Below are positions 17,346 through 25,897 of a stretch of 64,000 nt of DNA, one piece after another (positions within the stretch are counted from its first letter, which is position 1; every line of letters begins with the position of its first letter). The DNA lies in assembly GCA_050302175.1 (NCBI GenBank), contig JBNLAN010000016.1, positions 1-64,000 on the forward strand, written 5' to 3'. Origin of the DNA: JBNLAN01 sp050302175. Lineage in GTDB: Bacteria; Pseudomonadota; Zetaproteobacteria; Mariprofundales; Mariprofundaceae. The translations under genes were made by a program, and so were the position numbers. A model generated the notes under the pieces. That model was not told the DNA's origin. It saw nothing but the letters and a program-made list of their open reading frames with translations, and did no database searches.

Positions 17346-18620
17346 TTATTTCCGCCTGCGACGGATCGCATACCATGCATAGAGAAGTAAACCGATGATG
17401 CCTCCGAAGAACACCAGGCCAGGCAATGGACTCTTCCGTTCAGGTTCAAAAACAGGTGCCGACATGGGTGCTGGAGCCTTGGTAACGGGTTTGGGTTCAG
17501 TTTTAACCTGAGTATATTGGTCTTCGACAACTTTTTCGTCCGGAACATCCGAAAGTACAATGCCTGTTTCTGCTGTATAGCGGTCTTTCTCGAAATACTC
17601 ACTCCAGTTCGGCACTAACGGCGGTGGATATTTCGCGAACTTCACAGATGCTGGCTGATCCGGAGCATCGATCATTCCGGCTTCATGCATACGTAACTGC
17701 AGCAGTTCGGATTTATGCAACTTTGAAACATCAAAGTTAGGTACGATTGAGCGGTCTATTATACTCTGAACACCTGAATAAATTCGCGTTTTGCCAAAAC
17801 ACCCAATTGCACCTCGATCAAGCTCTGAATCAGGACATACCTCCATATTTGCCGGGAAAGTGTTGTACAGTTCATATGCGTACCGAATTCTCAACAGCGT
17901 CTCTTCTTCCGTCTCATTGGCTTCAGGCGTACTAAAAATATAGGAGGCCACATCGTAGCGAGAGAGTTCGCTACCCCCATCTTCCACAACACCTTTTGTA
18001 ATCGCCGGGAGGTTGTTGATCTCCTCCTGAACCACAGGATTCTGAATCAGGTCAATAATTCGTCTTTGACCAGCACAGTTCTTGAAAATATTCAGTTGGT
18101 TTTCGATAGAAACATCGCAGCGTTTCTTCAGTTCGGTTTCTATCTCTTTTTCTAGCGCAACTAAAGTTTCATAGTCACTTCGGTTGTTTGCATCAGGTTG
18201 CAAATTATATGAATTACATGTTCTAAATAAAGGGTATGAGGTGCTTAAAGGCTGCTGCCTGGCGACTCTTTTCGTATCACATTGCAAAGCCGTTATCCCC
18301 GCTTTGCATCCTGCAATTGCTGTCGCAATATCCAGCCGTTCAGGTTCATCCTTTAATAAAACAGCAGAATGCGCCACTTTGTAGAGTGCTTCAATATCAT
18401 CATCGCTACATGAATTCAGAACAGCAGGAAGAAATTGTTCCGACGTACGAACAATATGACTTGTCGAAAGAGGTATCCCGTCATCTGTCAGATACATCCA
18501 CGGTAACGATTTAGCTTCTGTCTTGAGCGCTTCCCAGGAAGTTATCTCCTCGGCAATAGAGATATTTGGAGACAGAAGCACTCCGCTTAACATCAAGATC
18601 AATATTTGTTTGTATTTCAT
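17346..18620 (-). CDS. Secreted, C-terminally anchored protein of unknown function
   Basis: 424 residues: signal peptide (1-23, ending SIAEE), a cysteine-containing helical body (Cys in NSCSDDD, AGCKAG, LQCDTK, RTCNSY, KRCDVS, KNCAGQ, EVCPDS, IGCFGK; eight or more, so disulfides are likely), a Pro/Lys-rich linker (KTEPKPVTKAPAPMSAPV), and a C-terminal hydrophobic helix preceded by SPLPGL and closed by RRRRK. That C-terminus resembles PEP-CTERM-like sorting tails but lacks the canonical motif, so a simple membrane anchor is equally likely. Family unknown. First gene of a two-gene unit. Confidence 0.7.
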   Translation of the reverse strand: MKYKQILILMLSGVLLSPNISIAEEITSWEALKTEAKSLPWMYLTDDGIPLSTSHIVRTSEQFLPAVLNSCSDDDIEALYKVAHSAVLLKDEPERLDIATAIAGCKAGITALQCDTKRVARQQPLSTSYPLFRTCNSYNLQPDANNRSDYETLVALEKEIETELKKRCDVSIENQLNIFKNCAGQRRIIDLIQNPVVQEEINNLPAITKGVVEDGGSELSRYDVASYIFSTPEANETEEETLLRIRYAYELYNTFPANMEVCPDSELDRGAIGCFGKTRIYSGVQSIIDRSIVPNFDVSKLHKSELLQLRMHEAGMIDAPDQPASVKFAKYPPPLVPNWSEYFEKDRYTAETGIVLSDVPDEKVVEDQYTQVKTEPKPVTKAPAPMSAPVFEPERKSPLPGLVFFGGIIGLLLYAWYAIRRRRK

Positions 18621-18673
18621 CGGCTTAATCCCACATCTGCTCCATCAGGGCGAGTGGCCCGAAAAGTCGCACT

Positions 18674-18701
18674 ACTTTAGGTTGGGTGATTTTCACGTCA
18701 A
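18674..18701 (-). promoter_or_regulatory. Putative sigma70 promoter of the two-gene unknown operon
   Basis: Minus strand: TTGACG (18701-18696), 16-bp spacer TGAAAATCACCCAACC, TAAAGT (18679-18674), about 54 nt before the ATG at 18620. Nearly the same sequence as the hppA promoter. Confidence 0.65.
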
Positions 18702-18740
18702 TAGAAAGAGGTACGGGAACTCCCGCTCACCCAAAAAGGC

Positions 18741-19730
18741 TCAGCTCAGCATGCCGAGCAGCAGAGCGAATGCAGCAACAACTGATCGCGACTGAATTTC
18801 GCTGCGCGAACCATGGAAAAGAAACTGCTGGGAGCGGGTTGGATGCTTCGCCCCCGAAACTGCCATCCATACTGTGCCAACCGGTTTTTCCTCACTGCCA
18901 CCACTCGGGCCTGCAATACCACTGATAGCCAAACAAATGGCCTCGTCATCCGAGCCTTTGATAGCCATCATTTCAACAACTTCACGACTCACAGCCCCCC
19001 GCTTATCGATCAGCCGCGCAGGCACTTTCAAAAGCTTCTGTTTGGCTTCATTGCTATAAACCACCCAGGAGCAATCCAGCACTTCGGATGCCCCCGGAAT
19101 ACGCGCCATGCGGGCCGCAACTCCCCCGGCCGTACACGATTCGGCCAGTCGCAATTTCAGATTGCAGCGGCGAAGCGCCATCAGCACCTGCTCCTCCGGC
19201 AGCCATGCATTCTCATTCAAGATGGGGCCGGAAGGCATTCCCCGCCGATCAATGATGGCGCACAGGCCTGGCTCAAGGCAGAGCCCATCATCCCCGACAT
19301 AGATCTGAACCGGGTTCACCGCATTATCGCCGCGGATATGTGAAAGCCAGCTCTCCCGTTGGTAGGCGATATCGCCGAGTGGCAGCAGCAACACTTTGTG
19401 TCCGGATTTGCCCTCGTAGGCCCATGCCATGCGCTCCGGGTCCCCCAGCGGAATCTCCTTCGCACCGGCAAGGCTGCGGCGATTATCTTCACGCACAACG
19501 ATGCGGGCATGATGCGAAAGCGCAGCTCGAATAAGCTCCGGCTCATCGGCATAAAACACCTGCCAGCCTGCAGGAGCGGGTTTCCAGCCATCCTCCTCGT
19601 AGGAGAGGACTTCAACCTTGGCGGCTCCCGCCGTATACAGCCAGGCGGTGATCCAGCCGGTTGTAATACCTGCGGTGGCAAGGCTTGCGCGCCCCGATTC
19701 GCTAATGATGAGTTGTACGGTTTGATTCAT
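18741..19730 (-). CDS. PncC/CinA C-terminal domain protein with unusual N-terminal extension
   Basis: The C-terminal 160 residues or so are a nicotinamide-nucleotide amidase (PncC / CinA C-terminal) domain: LRLAESCTAGGVAARMARIPGAS, WVVYSNEAKQKLL, AISGIAGPSGGSEEKPVGTV (each cut to fit). This enzyme deamidates NMN in the pyridine-nucleotide cycle. The first 170 residues do not look like the usual CinA molybdopterin-binding domain and are not recognised; stand-alone PncC is only about 160 residues. Start ATG 19730 (MNQTVQ) overlaps the pgpA stop by 4 nt and has GGGAGCC upstream. It is the last gene of the rib-nusB-thiL-pgpA run. Confidence 0.85.
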   Translation of the reverse strand: MNQTVQLIISESGRASLATAGITTGWITAWLYTAGAAKVEVLSYEEDGWKPAPAGWQVFYADEPELIRAALSHHARIVVREDNRRSLAGAKEIPLGDPERMAWAYEGKSGHKVLLLPLGDIAYQRESWLSHIRGDNAVNPVQIYVGDDGLCLEPGLCAIIDRRGMPSGPILNENAWLPEEQVLMALRRCNLKLRLAESCTAGGVAARMARIPGASEVLDCSWVVYSNEAKQKLLKVPARLIDKRGAVSREVVEMMAIKGSDDEAICLAISGIAGPSGGSEEKPVGTVWMAVSGAKHPTRSQQFLFHGSRSEIQSRSVVAAFALLLGMLS

Positions 19731-20215
19731 GCCGGCTCCCATAGCACACGTATGACTGCCAAAGCACCACCGCCCAAAAACCCGGCCACCACATCATCCG
19801 CCATAATACTCCACCAGGCAGGGCCGGCGCGTTCGGCCCACGACACCGGCCATGGTTTAAGAATGTCGAAAAGCCGGAAGGCAACAAAGCCGAGCGCAAA
19901 CCATAACCAATTGAAACTGTCGACGCCGAATACCAACGCCAGCGCTACCCACTGTCCGGCCCACTCGTCGATCACGATCCAGCCGGGATCCTTGTCGGCA
20001 AGTGTGGGCAGGAGCGCAAAGCAAACCGCGCAACCGACGATCGTGACCGCTGCAGCGGCAATCCACAGTGAAGTGACACTACAGAAATAGAGCATGGCCC
20101 AGGCGGGAATCAATGCGGCAATGCTTCCCCAGGTGCCAGGCGCTTTGGGTAGCCAACCGCTGCCAAAGCCAGCCGCAATCCAGCGATAAATAGTGTGAGA
20201 AAGGGTGTCAGCCAA
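19727..20215 (-). CDS. pgpA: Phosphatidylglycerophosphatase A
   Basis: 162 residues from a TTG at 20215, the first start in frame that overlaps the thiL stop (8 nt) and gives a normal-length N-terminus (LADTLSHTIYRWIAAGFGSG). PgpA motifs are clear: GSGWLPKAPGTWGS, DPGWIVIDEWAGQW (metal-binding), FRLFDILKPWPV and ADDVVAG. Inner-membrane enzyme that dephosphorylates phosphatidylglycerol phosphate. The position directly after thiL is the standard proteobacterial order. The frame is open upstream into thiL; that part is not used. Confidence 0.9.
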   Translation of the reverse strand: MADTLSHTIYRWIAAGFGSGWLPKAPGTWGSIAALIPAWAMLYFCSVTSLWIAAAAVTIVGCAVCFALLPTLADKDPGWIVIDEWAGQWVALALVFGVDSFNWLWFALGFVAFRLFDILKPWPVSWAERAGPAWWSIMADDVVAGFLGGGALAVIRVLWEPA

Positions 20216-21155
20216 AGTGGTCGTACCCCGGGATGGAGGGCAGCTCAATACTCTCGCCGTGCAACTGCACAGAGATACCCGGCTCTTCGGTGCAAATGCC
20301 GATGCAGATGGCAAAATCTTCAAGGAATTTCATATCTGCCCCTGTGGTGAACAGCAGCGCGTAGTCTTCTCCGCCTGCCAGTGCACATTCAATGGCCAGA
20401 CGCTTCCCCAACTTATCAGACAGGCGCTCCCAGCCGGGGAAATCCCCAAGACGAATCTGCATGCCGATATTCGATGCCTCGCAGATATGCCCGGCGTCCT
20501 GCAAAAAACCATCGCTGACATCGATACAACAATGCACGCCCAGCTCCCGCAAGCGCTTGCCTGCTTCGAGCTTTGGCGAAACTTTGGCAAAATAAGTGAT
20601 GAAGGAACTCTCTCGCTTGCCGTTGAGCCATTTGCGCAAGCCAATCTCTGAAAAACCCAGTTTGCCCACCAGCCAAACCAGATCACCTGGCTTGGCCTGA
20701 TCCCGGCGCATGGCGCTGCCCTTCGGCAACTGCCCTGCTACAGTGACAGAGAGCGCATCAACAGGCGAATGGGTGGTATCTCCTCCTGCCAGCTCGATAC
20801 CAAAGCGCGAAAGCGCCGCGTTAACACCATCGCCCATCTCTGTGGCCGAGCCTGAAGATGATGCCATGGCAGCAATCCAGCACCAGAGAGGATCCGCGCC
20901 CATGGCAGCCAGATCGGAGAATGCGGCGCATACGGCACGATCGGCAGCGATTTTGAGTGGCAGATCGTGCGGCCAGTGCACGCCGGCAATGGAGGTATCG
21001 ACGCTAACCACCAGCTCCATGCCTTTGTCGAGGCTATGGACGGAAGCATCATCACCATTGGCGATCGTAGTTTGTTGTGAAATGGGTGGAGAGTTCTCGA
21101 CGAAAGCCTGCCGGATCAGCTCAAACTCGGATGGCGCCTTGCGCTCTCCGCTCAT
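20208..21155 (-). CDS. thiL: Thiamine-monophosphate kinase
   Basis: 315-residue ThiL, which phosphorylates thiamine monophosphate to the diphosphate cofactor. Shows the AIR-synthase-like fold with ANGDDASV, DTSIAGVHWP, AVCAAFSDLAAMGADPLW, GGDTTHSP and CIDVSDGFLQDAGHI, and GGEDYALLFT near the C-terminus. The ATG overlaps the nusB stop by 4 nt. NusB-ThiL-PgpA is a conserved order. Confidence 0.95.
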   Translation of the reverse strand: MSGERKAPSEFELIRQAFVENSPPISQQTTIANGDDASVHSLDKGMELVVSVDTSIAGVHWPHDLPLKIAADRAVCAAFSDLAAMGADPLWCWIAAMASSSGSATEMGDGVNAALSRFGIELAGGDTTHSPVDALSVTVAGQLPKGSAMRRDQAKPGDLVWLVGKLGFSEIGLRKWLNGKRESSFITYFAKVSPKLEAGKRLRELGVHCCIDVSDGFLQDAGHICEASNIGMQIRLGDFPGWERLSDKLGKRLAIECALAGGEDYALLFTTGADMKFLEDFAICIGICTEEPGISVQLHGESIELPSIPGYDHFG

Positions 21156-21616
21156 CCTCGACCACTGGCTCCGATTTCCTGCGCACGCAGGGACCTGGAC
21201 ATCTTATCGAGCACGCCGTTAATAAAGCCCCGCGCCGGCTCATCGGCATAGGCGCGCGTCAATTCCAAAGCTTCATTAATGATTACGCGGTAAGGAATCT
21301 CCAGTCTGTTTTGCAGCTCCCATACGGCCAGACGCAACACATTACGCTCGATATGCGCAACGGTTTCCATGCTGCGCTTCTGCAGGAACTCAGAAATAAC
21401 GCTATCGATCGCTTCGTGGGCGCTGGTAACGCCCATGACAGCCTCGCGCAGGTAGTCGACATCCTGATCCATGCGCTCCTCTTCCTGAATCCGATCCGCC
21501 AGGATCGCCGGAATCGCCGCATTATCGCAACCGCCGGAAGTCCAGGCATAAAGCGCTTCAAGGGCGGATTCGCGCGACTTGTGCCGATTCTTCCCCGATC
21601 TCTTTTTATCAGCCAT
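21152..21616 (-). CDS. nusB: Transcription antitermination factor NusB
   Basis: 154 residues. NusB-type helical RNA-binding protein that with NusE forms the boxA complex on rRNA transcripts. Recognised from the basic N-terminus (GKNRHKSRESALEALYAW) and the C-terminal RNVLRLAVWEL and VIINEALELTRAYADEPARGFINGVLD (cut). Start ATG 21616 shares one base with the ribH stop (TAATG). Confidence 0.94.
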   Translation of the reverse strand: MADKKRSGKNRHKSRESALEALYAWTSGGCDNAAIPAILADRIQEEERMDQDVDYLREAVMGVTSAHEAIDSVISEFLQKRSMETVAHIERNVLRLAVWELQNRLEIPYRVIINEALELTRAYADEPARGFINGVLDKMSRSLRAQEIGASGRG

Positions 21617-22095
21617 TATCCCCCCAGCTCTGTCAGCAGGCGTGCGACCTCAACCGCCGTGAGCGCTGCTTCCGCACCCTTGTGACCATGCGTCCCGCCC
21701 ACTCGCGCCCAAGCCTGCTCCTCAGTATCCACGGTCAGCACACCATTGCCAACACCAACGTCACCGCGCTGAGCAATTTTACCGATAGCATCCATGGCGC
21801 CCTGACATACATAATCGAAATGTGCAGTGTCACCGCGAATCACACAGCCCAGACAGACAATCACATCGAAACGACCGGAGTCGGCCATACGCGCGGCAAT
21901 CGTGCCGATTTCGAAGGCACCGGGCACATACATGGTGCGCACGCGATCCATATCGGCGCCATGCTCTTTCAGGGCTGTCAGCGCCCCGTCCAGCAAGGCT
22001 TCGGTAATGGCATTGTTAAATCGACTGACGATGATGCCAACCGACAGCTTAGAAGCATCCACATTGCCCGCCAGATGCGGCGCGTCCATGCTCAT
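21616..22095 (-). CDS. ribH: 6,7-dimethyl-8-ribityllumazine synthase
   Basis: 159 residues. Condenses the ribitylamino-pyrimidine with 3,4-dihydroxy-2-butanone 4-phosphate. Signature segments are IIVSRFNNAITEALLDGA, YVPGAFEIGTIAARMA, CLGCVIRGDTAHFDYV and NGVLTVDTEEQAWAR. Stop overlaps the nusB start. Part of the complete riboflavin set ribE-ribBA-ribH here; ribD is not in this window. Confidence 0.96.
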   Translation of the reverse strand: MSMDAPHLAGNVDASKLSVGIIVSRFNNAITEALLDGALTALKEHGADMDRVRTMYVPGAFEIGTIAARMADSGRFDVIVCLGCVIRGDTAHFDYVCQGAMDAIGKIAQRGDVGVGNGVLTVDTEEQAWARVGGTHGHKGAEAALTAVEVARLLTELGG

Positions 22096-23297
22096 GATTC
22101 CATATCCAGTAAATGCCCCATTTTGTCCCGCTTGGCTTTCAAATAGGTAATATTATCCGCGTGCGGATCAATTTGCAGTTGCACACGCTCAACCACTTCC
22201 AGCCCGTAGCCATCCAGCGCAACGATCTTTTTCGGATTATTGGTGAGCAATCGAAGTTTTCGCAATCCCAGATCGCGCAGGATCTGTGCACCGATGCCGT
22301 AGTCGCGCAAGTCGGCCTTGAAACCAAGCTTCTTGTTAGCCTCGACCGTATCGTGCCCCTCGTCTTGCAAGCCGTAAGCTTTGAGCTTATTAATCAGGCC
22401 AATGCCGCGCCCCTCTTGCCGCAGGTAAAGCACCACACCCTCTCCTGCCTCGGCAACCTGACGCATGGCAGCATGCAGTTGATGTCCGCAATCGCAACGG
22501 CGTGAGGTAAATACATCGCCAGTGAGGCACTCGGAGTGCACGCGCACCAGACAAGGCTTATCCGGCGATGGAGTGCCCATCACCAGCGCCACGTGTTCGG
22601 CCTGATCGACTGCATTGCTGTAACCCACCATGCGGAACTCGCCGAATTCGGTCGGTAGTCTTACTTCCACTTCGCGCTTCACCAGCGAATCGTTTTTCAA
22701 CTGATAGCGAATCACATCGGCAATACAGCCAATTTTCAGGTGGTGTTTTTTGGCAAACTTTTTCAGTTCGGGCATGCGCGCCATGGTGCCGTCTTCGTTC
22801 ATGATCTCGCAGATCACACCGGCAGGCTTAAGCCCCGCCATGCGTGCCAGATCAATGCTGGCCTCAGTGTGCCCTGCGCGCACCAGAAGCCCGCCATCAC
22901 GCCCAACTAGTGGGAACACATGCCCTGGCGTATGAATGTCGGCAGGCTTCGCATCCTCGGCAATAGCAGTGCGAATCGTATGGGCACGATCGAATGCCGA
23001 AATACCGGTGGTAACGCCCTCCGCAGCCTCGATCGAGACCGTGAAATTGGTTTTAAATTTGGTGTTGGAGTTGGTCACCATCAGGGGAAGGTTCAGTTTA
23101 TCCGTTTGCTCCTGCGTCAGGGCAAGGCAAATCAGACCGCGCCCGTGCGTTGCCATAAAATTAACAGCTTCGGGGGTAACCCACTCTGCCGCCATCACAA
23201 GGTCGCCCTCATTCTCTCGATCTTCATCATCAGCAAGGATAATCATGCGCCCGGAACGCAACTCCTCGATCAACTCCTCGCAACTGGCCAAACTCAT
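22092..23297 (-). CDS. ribBA: Bifunctional DHBP synthase / GTP cyclohydrolase II
   Basis: 401 residues. The N-terminal RibB domain (about 1-200) has ILADDEDRENEGDLVMAAEW and THGRGLICLAL; the C-terminal RibA domain has RVHSECLTGDVFTSRRCDCG with the zinc cysteines, LRQEGRGIGLINKLKAY and LLTNNPKKI. It supplies both riboflavin precursors. GGAGGAAAC lies before ATG 23297. The C-terminal GTP cyclohydrolase motifs are intact, so both activities are expected. The end overlaps ribH by 4 nt. Confidence 0.96.
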   Translation of the reverse strand: MSLASCEELIEELRSGRMIILADDEDRENEGDLVMAAEWVTPEAVNFMATHGRGLICLALTQEQTDKLNLPLMVTNSNTKFKTNFTVSIEAAEGVTTGISAFDRAHTIRTAIAEDAKPADIHTPGHVFPLVGRDGGLLVRAGHTEASIDLARMAGLKPAGVICEIMNEDGTMARMPELKKFAKKHHLKIGCIADVIRYQLKNDSLVKREVEVRLPTEFGEFRMVGYSNAVDQAEHVALVMGTPSPDKPCLVRVHSECLTGDVFTSRRCDCGHQLHAAMRQVAEAGEGVVLYLRQEGRGIGLINKLKAYGLQDEGHDTVEANKKLGFKADLRDYGIGAQILRDLGLRKLRLLTNNPKKIVALDGYGLEVVERVQLQIDPHADNITYLKAKRDKMGHLLDMES

Positions 23298-23337
23298 GTT
23301 TCCTCCGGAAATAATCCGCGATCTGTAATCGGAATAA

Positions 23338-23940
23338 TTATACTGCGCCCTTGAATTCTAGCAGGCGCTCAACGTAACGCCCGATCATATCGGTTTCGAT
23401 GTTCACAGCATCGCCTGCTGAAAGCACCCCCAGATTGGTATGCTCGAGCGTATGTGGAATCAGGTTCACCGTAAAGGTTGTTCCTTTCACTTCATTCACG
23501 GTCAGGCTTACGCCATTGATGGCAACCGAACCCTTTACCACGATGTATTTCGCAAGTTTTTCACTCACACTGAAACGAAAACAACGATGTTCGCCAATCT
23601 CGCTCACGCTCTCCACTTTGCCAATGCCATCGACATGCCCGGAGACCAGGTGCCCACCGAGCGCATCGCCCATTTTCAATGCCGGTTCAAGATTCACTCG
23701 CTGTCCCTCTTTTGCAGAGCCGAGATGTGTCAGCGCAAGGGTTTCCCGCGACAATGTCGCAGAAAAAGCATCTTTTGACGGGAATGCGGTGATGGTCAGG
23801 CAACAGCCATCCACGGCCACTGAGTCTCCTAGGTTCCAGCCGGAGGTATCCAGGCTGGTAGAGAAAACCATATGTGACTGATCGGGTTCACTATCGATGG
23901 AACGAATTTGGCCCACATCCAGGATGATGCCTGTAAACAT
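23338..23940 (-). CDS. ribE: Riboflavin synthase alpha chain
   Basis: 200 residues, two tandem lumazine-binding barrels. Begins MFTGIILDVGQI and shows the repeated motifs (GHLVSGHVDGIG in the first half, GVSLTVNEV in the second). Converts two lumazines to riboflavin and the pyrimidine. First gene of the run; 40 nt separate it from ribBA. No FMN riboswitch is visible upstream, so regulation differs from many ribD/ribB operons. Confidence 0.95.
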   Translation of the reverse strand: MFTGIILDVGQIRSIDSEPDQSHMVFSTSLDTSGWNLGDSVAVDGCCLTITAFPSKDAFSATLSRETLALTHLGSAKEGQRVNLEPALKMGDALGGHLVSGHVDGIGKVESVSEIGEHRCFRFSVSEKLAKYIVVKGSVAINGVSLTVNEVKGTTFTVNLIPHTLEHTNLGVLSAGDAVNIETDMIGRYVERLLEFKGAV

Positions 23941-23999
23941 GGGCGCATCGTACCGTCAAACGTCTTGCAATACACCGAAAAAATGCAAGCCTCGCCACC

Positions 24000-24410
24000 A
24001 TGTTCGAACTGCATCCGCAACTGGCAAAAGACTGTATCGTCATCGGCGATCTGCCGCTGTGCAGGGTACTGCTGATGAATAACAGCGCGCTTCCGTGGTT
24101 TATTCTGGTGCCATGCCGGGAAGCGTTGCGGGAGATATTCGAGCTGACCGACGCCGATCAGCAACAGTTTTTGCGCGAATCCTCAGCATTTGCAAAAGCC
24201 ATCGCTGAAGCATTTGCTGCCGACAAACTCAATATCGCTGCCATCGGTAATGTGGTGCCACAGCTCCATATTCATCATGTGGTGCGCTACAAGGGTGATC
24301 CGGCATGGCCGGCGCCGGTGTGGGGAAATCTGCCACCCTCTCCTTATACTGAGGAGGAACTGAGTTCAATGCAGGAGAAAAGTTCAGCTATTCTGAAGCG
24401 CTGCGCTTAG
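24000..24410 (+). CDS. HIT-family nucleotide hydrolase
   Basis: 136 residues with the histidine triad motif QLHIHHVV (His-x-His-His variant of HxHxHxx) and, downstream, DPAWPAPVWG, the tail typical of proteobacterial HIT-domain proteins often called diadenosine tetraphosphate hydrolase. Divergent from ribE by 59 nt. Its stop overlaps the stop of the convergent peptide-binding lipoprotein gene by 4 nt, which leaves no room for a terminator. Confidence 0.9.
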   Translation: MFELHPQLAKDCIVIGDLPLCRVLLMNNSALPWFILVPCREALREIFELTDADQQQFLRESSAFAKAIAEAFAADKLNIAAIGNVVPQLHIHHVVRYKGDPAWPAPVWGNLPPSPYTEEELSSMQEKSSAILKRCA

Positions 24411-25897
24411 TTCAGCGTAACGCCCTCAAGGCCAAGCAGGCTCCCGGTCGCCGAAGGCCGGTATCCACTCACACGAGGGCCTGACACCGCAATCACAGGC
24501 TCATACCACAATGGAATATAGACCTGATCGGCCTGCATCTTCTGCTCAATCTTTGCATACAGCGCCTTTCGCGCAGCCTGATCGGAAGCCTCACCGGCAG
24601 CATCGAGCCAGTGATCCATCTCTGCATCGGCATAACGTCCGCGATTTGCGCCTTTCGGCGGCCACATGCTGCTATGCAGCGCCAGCCGGTAGATATCCGG
24701 ATCGACGATACCCACCCAGGAGAGCGAGAAAACCTGAAAATCACCGCGCTTGATACGCGCATAAAAACCGCCCCACTCCAGTGATTCGATGCTGACGTTG
24801 ACGCCGATTTTTTGCCACATATCGGCGATGGCAGTAGCCATGCCCAAGCGAGCCGGATCGGTGCTGGTACGGTAGTTCAGGGTAAAGCGGATACCCGCCT
24901 CATTGCGCGGGTACCCCGCCTTATCCAGCAATGATTCGGCTTCCGCCGCATCGAAAGGGGTGGCAGGCAGATCCGTGTATGCCCAATGACCGGGAGTAAG
25001 GATGGTCTCGGCAAGGACCGGCAGGTTGGAGAACAGTGCTTTTTTCAGTCGATTCCTGTCGATAGCAAGCGCCAAGGCCCGCCGCACATCGTTTTGTTTA
25101 AGGCGCTCGTCCTGCAGATTGAGTCCAATATAACTAAAAATGGTCGATGGCCTGCTCTGAATGCTCAATGCTTCCTGCTTTTTCAAATAGGGCAAGAGGT
25201 GCGGCGGCAAATCATTTTGAGTGAAATCAATCTCGCCGCGCGCCATTTTCAAACTGCGTGTTACCGAATCCTTAACGGTAAGGAAAACGAGCTTGTTGGC
25301 CTTGCTTGCTTCGGCGGTGATGCGCTGCAACCAGAGCCCTGAAGCATCCCATTTCATCAATCTGAACTGCCCGCATCCCACAATATTCCTGGCCTGCTGA
25401 GGCAGTGCAGCCAGCTTCTCAGGCAGGATACCCATGCTCAGGCGCGTTAGCAGCGAGGCATCTGGGTGTTTCAAACGAATCGATACTTCCCGATCCGAGA
25501 TCGCTGCGACCTTCTCAATTGCCTCAAAGCCGGAGCGGTGTGGGCTTCGCGTATCGGGATTCAAAATACTTTGCAAAGTGGCAACAACGTCCTGCGCTGT
25601 AACAGGGTTACCATCATGAAACCTTGCGCCCTCTTTCAGGGTGAAAAGCCAGAGCAGTGGCTCGGGGCGTTGCCAGTCGGCAAGGTCAGGCTCAGGCAGA
25701 AAGCGTGCGTCCATGCGTACCAGCCCACGGTGTAAAAACTCCTGAATACGTTGCGAGGCCGCATCCGTGGCAAAGCGCGGGTCAAGCGTCATCACCTCCT
25801 GCGACAACCCCACGCGCAGGGTATCCGCAGGCGATCCCGCCTGCTGACAGGCGGTCAACAGCAACAAGGTGCAGACGATTATCAGATGCGTTTTCAT
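24407..25897 (-). CDS. Peptide/oligopeptide ABC transporter substrate-binding lipoprotein
   Basis: 496 residues of solute-binding family 5 (DppA/OppA). Lipoprotein signal with lipobox LLTAC (Cys about 17), then RVGLSQEVMTLDPRFATDAA, FTLKEGARFHDGNPVTAQDV and DVRRALALAIDRNRL (segments cut). Periplasmic, tethered to the inner or outer membrane. Start ATG 25897 (MKTHLI) has TGGAG upstream and overlaps the rlmD-type gene by 4 nt; an in-frame GTG at 25906 covers that ribosome site. Matching permease genes dppBC-type are 35 kb away at 61.5-63.4 kb. Confidence 0.92.
   Translation of the reverse strand: MKTHLIIVCTLLLLTACQQAGSPADTLRVGLSQEVMTLDPRFATDAASQRIQEFLHRGLVRMDARFLPEPDLADWQRPEPLLWLFTLKEGARFHDGNPVTAQDVVATLQSILNPDTRSPHRSGFEAIEKVAAISDREVSIRLKHPDASLLTRLSMGILPEKLAALPQQARNIVGCGQFRLMKWDASGLWLQRITAEASKANKLVFLTVKDSVTRSLKMARGEIDFTQNDLPPHLLPYLKKQEALSIQSRPSTIFSYIGLNLQDERLKQNDVRRALALAIDRNRLKKALFSNLPVLAETILTPGHWAYTDLPATPFDAAEAESLLDKAGYPRNEAGIRFTLNYRTSTDPARLGMATAIADMWQKIGVNVSIESLEWGGFYARIKRGDFQVFSLSWVGIVDPDIYRLALHSSMWPPKGANRGRYADAEMDHWLDAAGEASDQAARKALYAKIEQKMQADQVYIPLWYEPVIAVSGPRVSGYRPSATGSLLGLEGVTLN

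Noticed and set aside
23941..23999. Search for an FMN riboswitch before the riboflavin genes
   Set aside because: The 59-nt gap is too short for the element and none of its conserved blocks are present; the ribE-ribBA gap (40 nt) is also too short.
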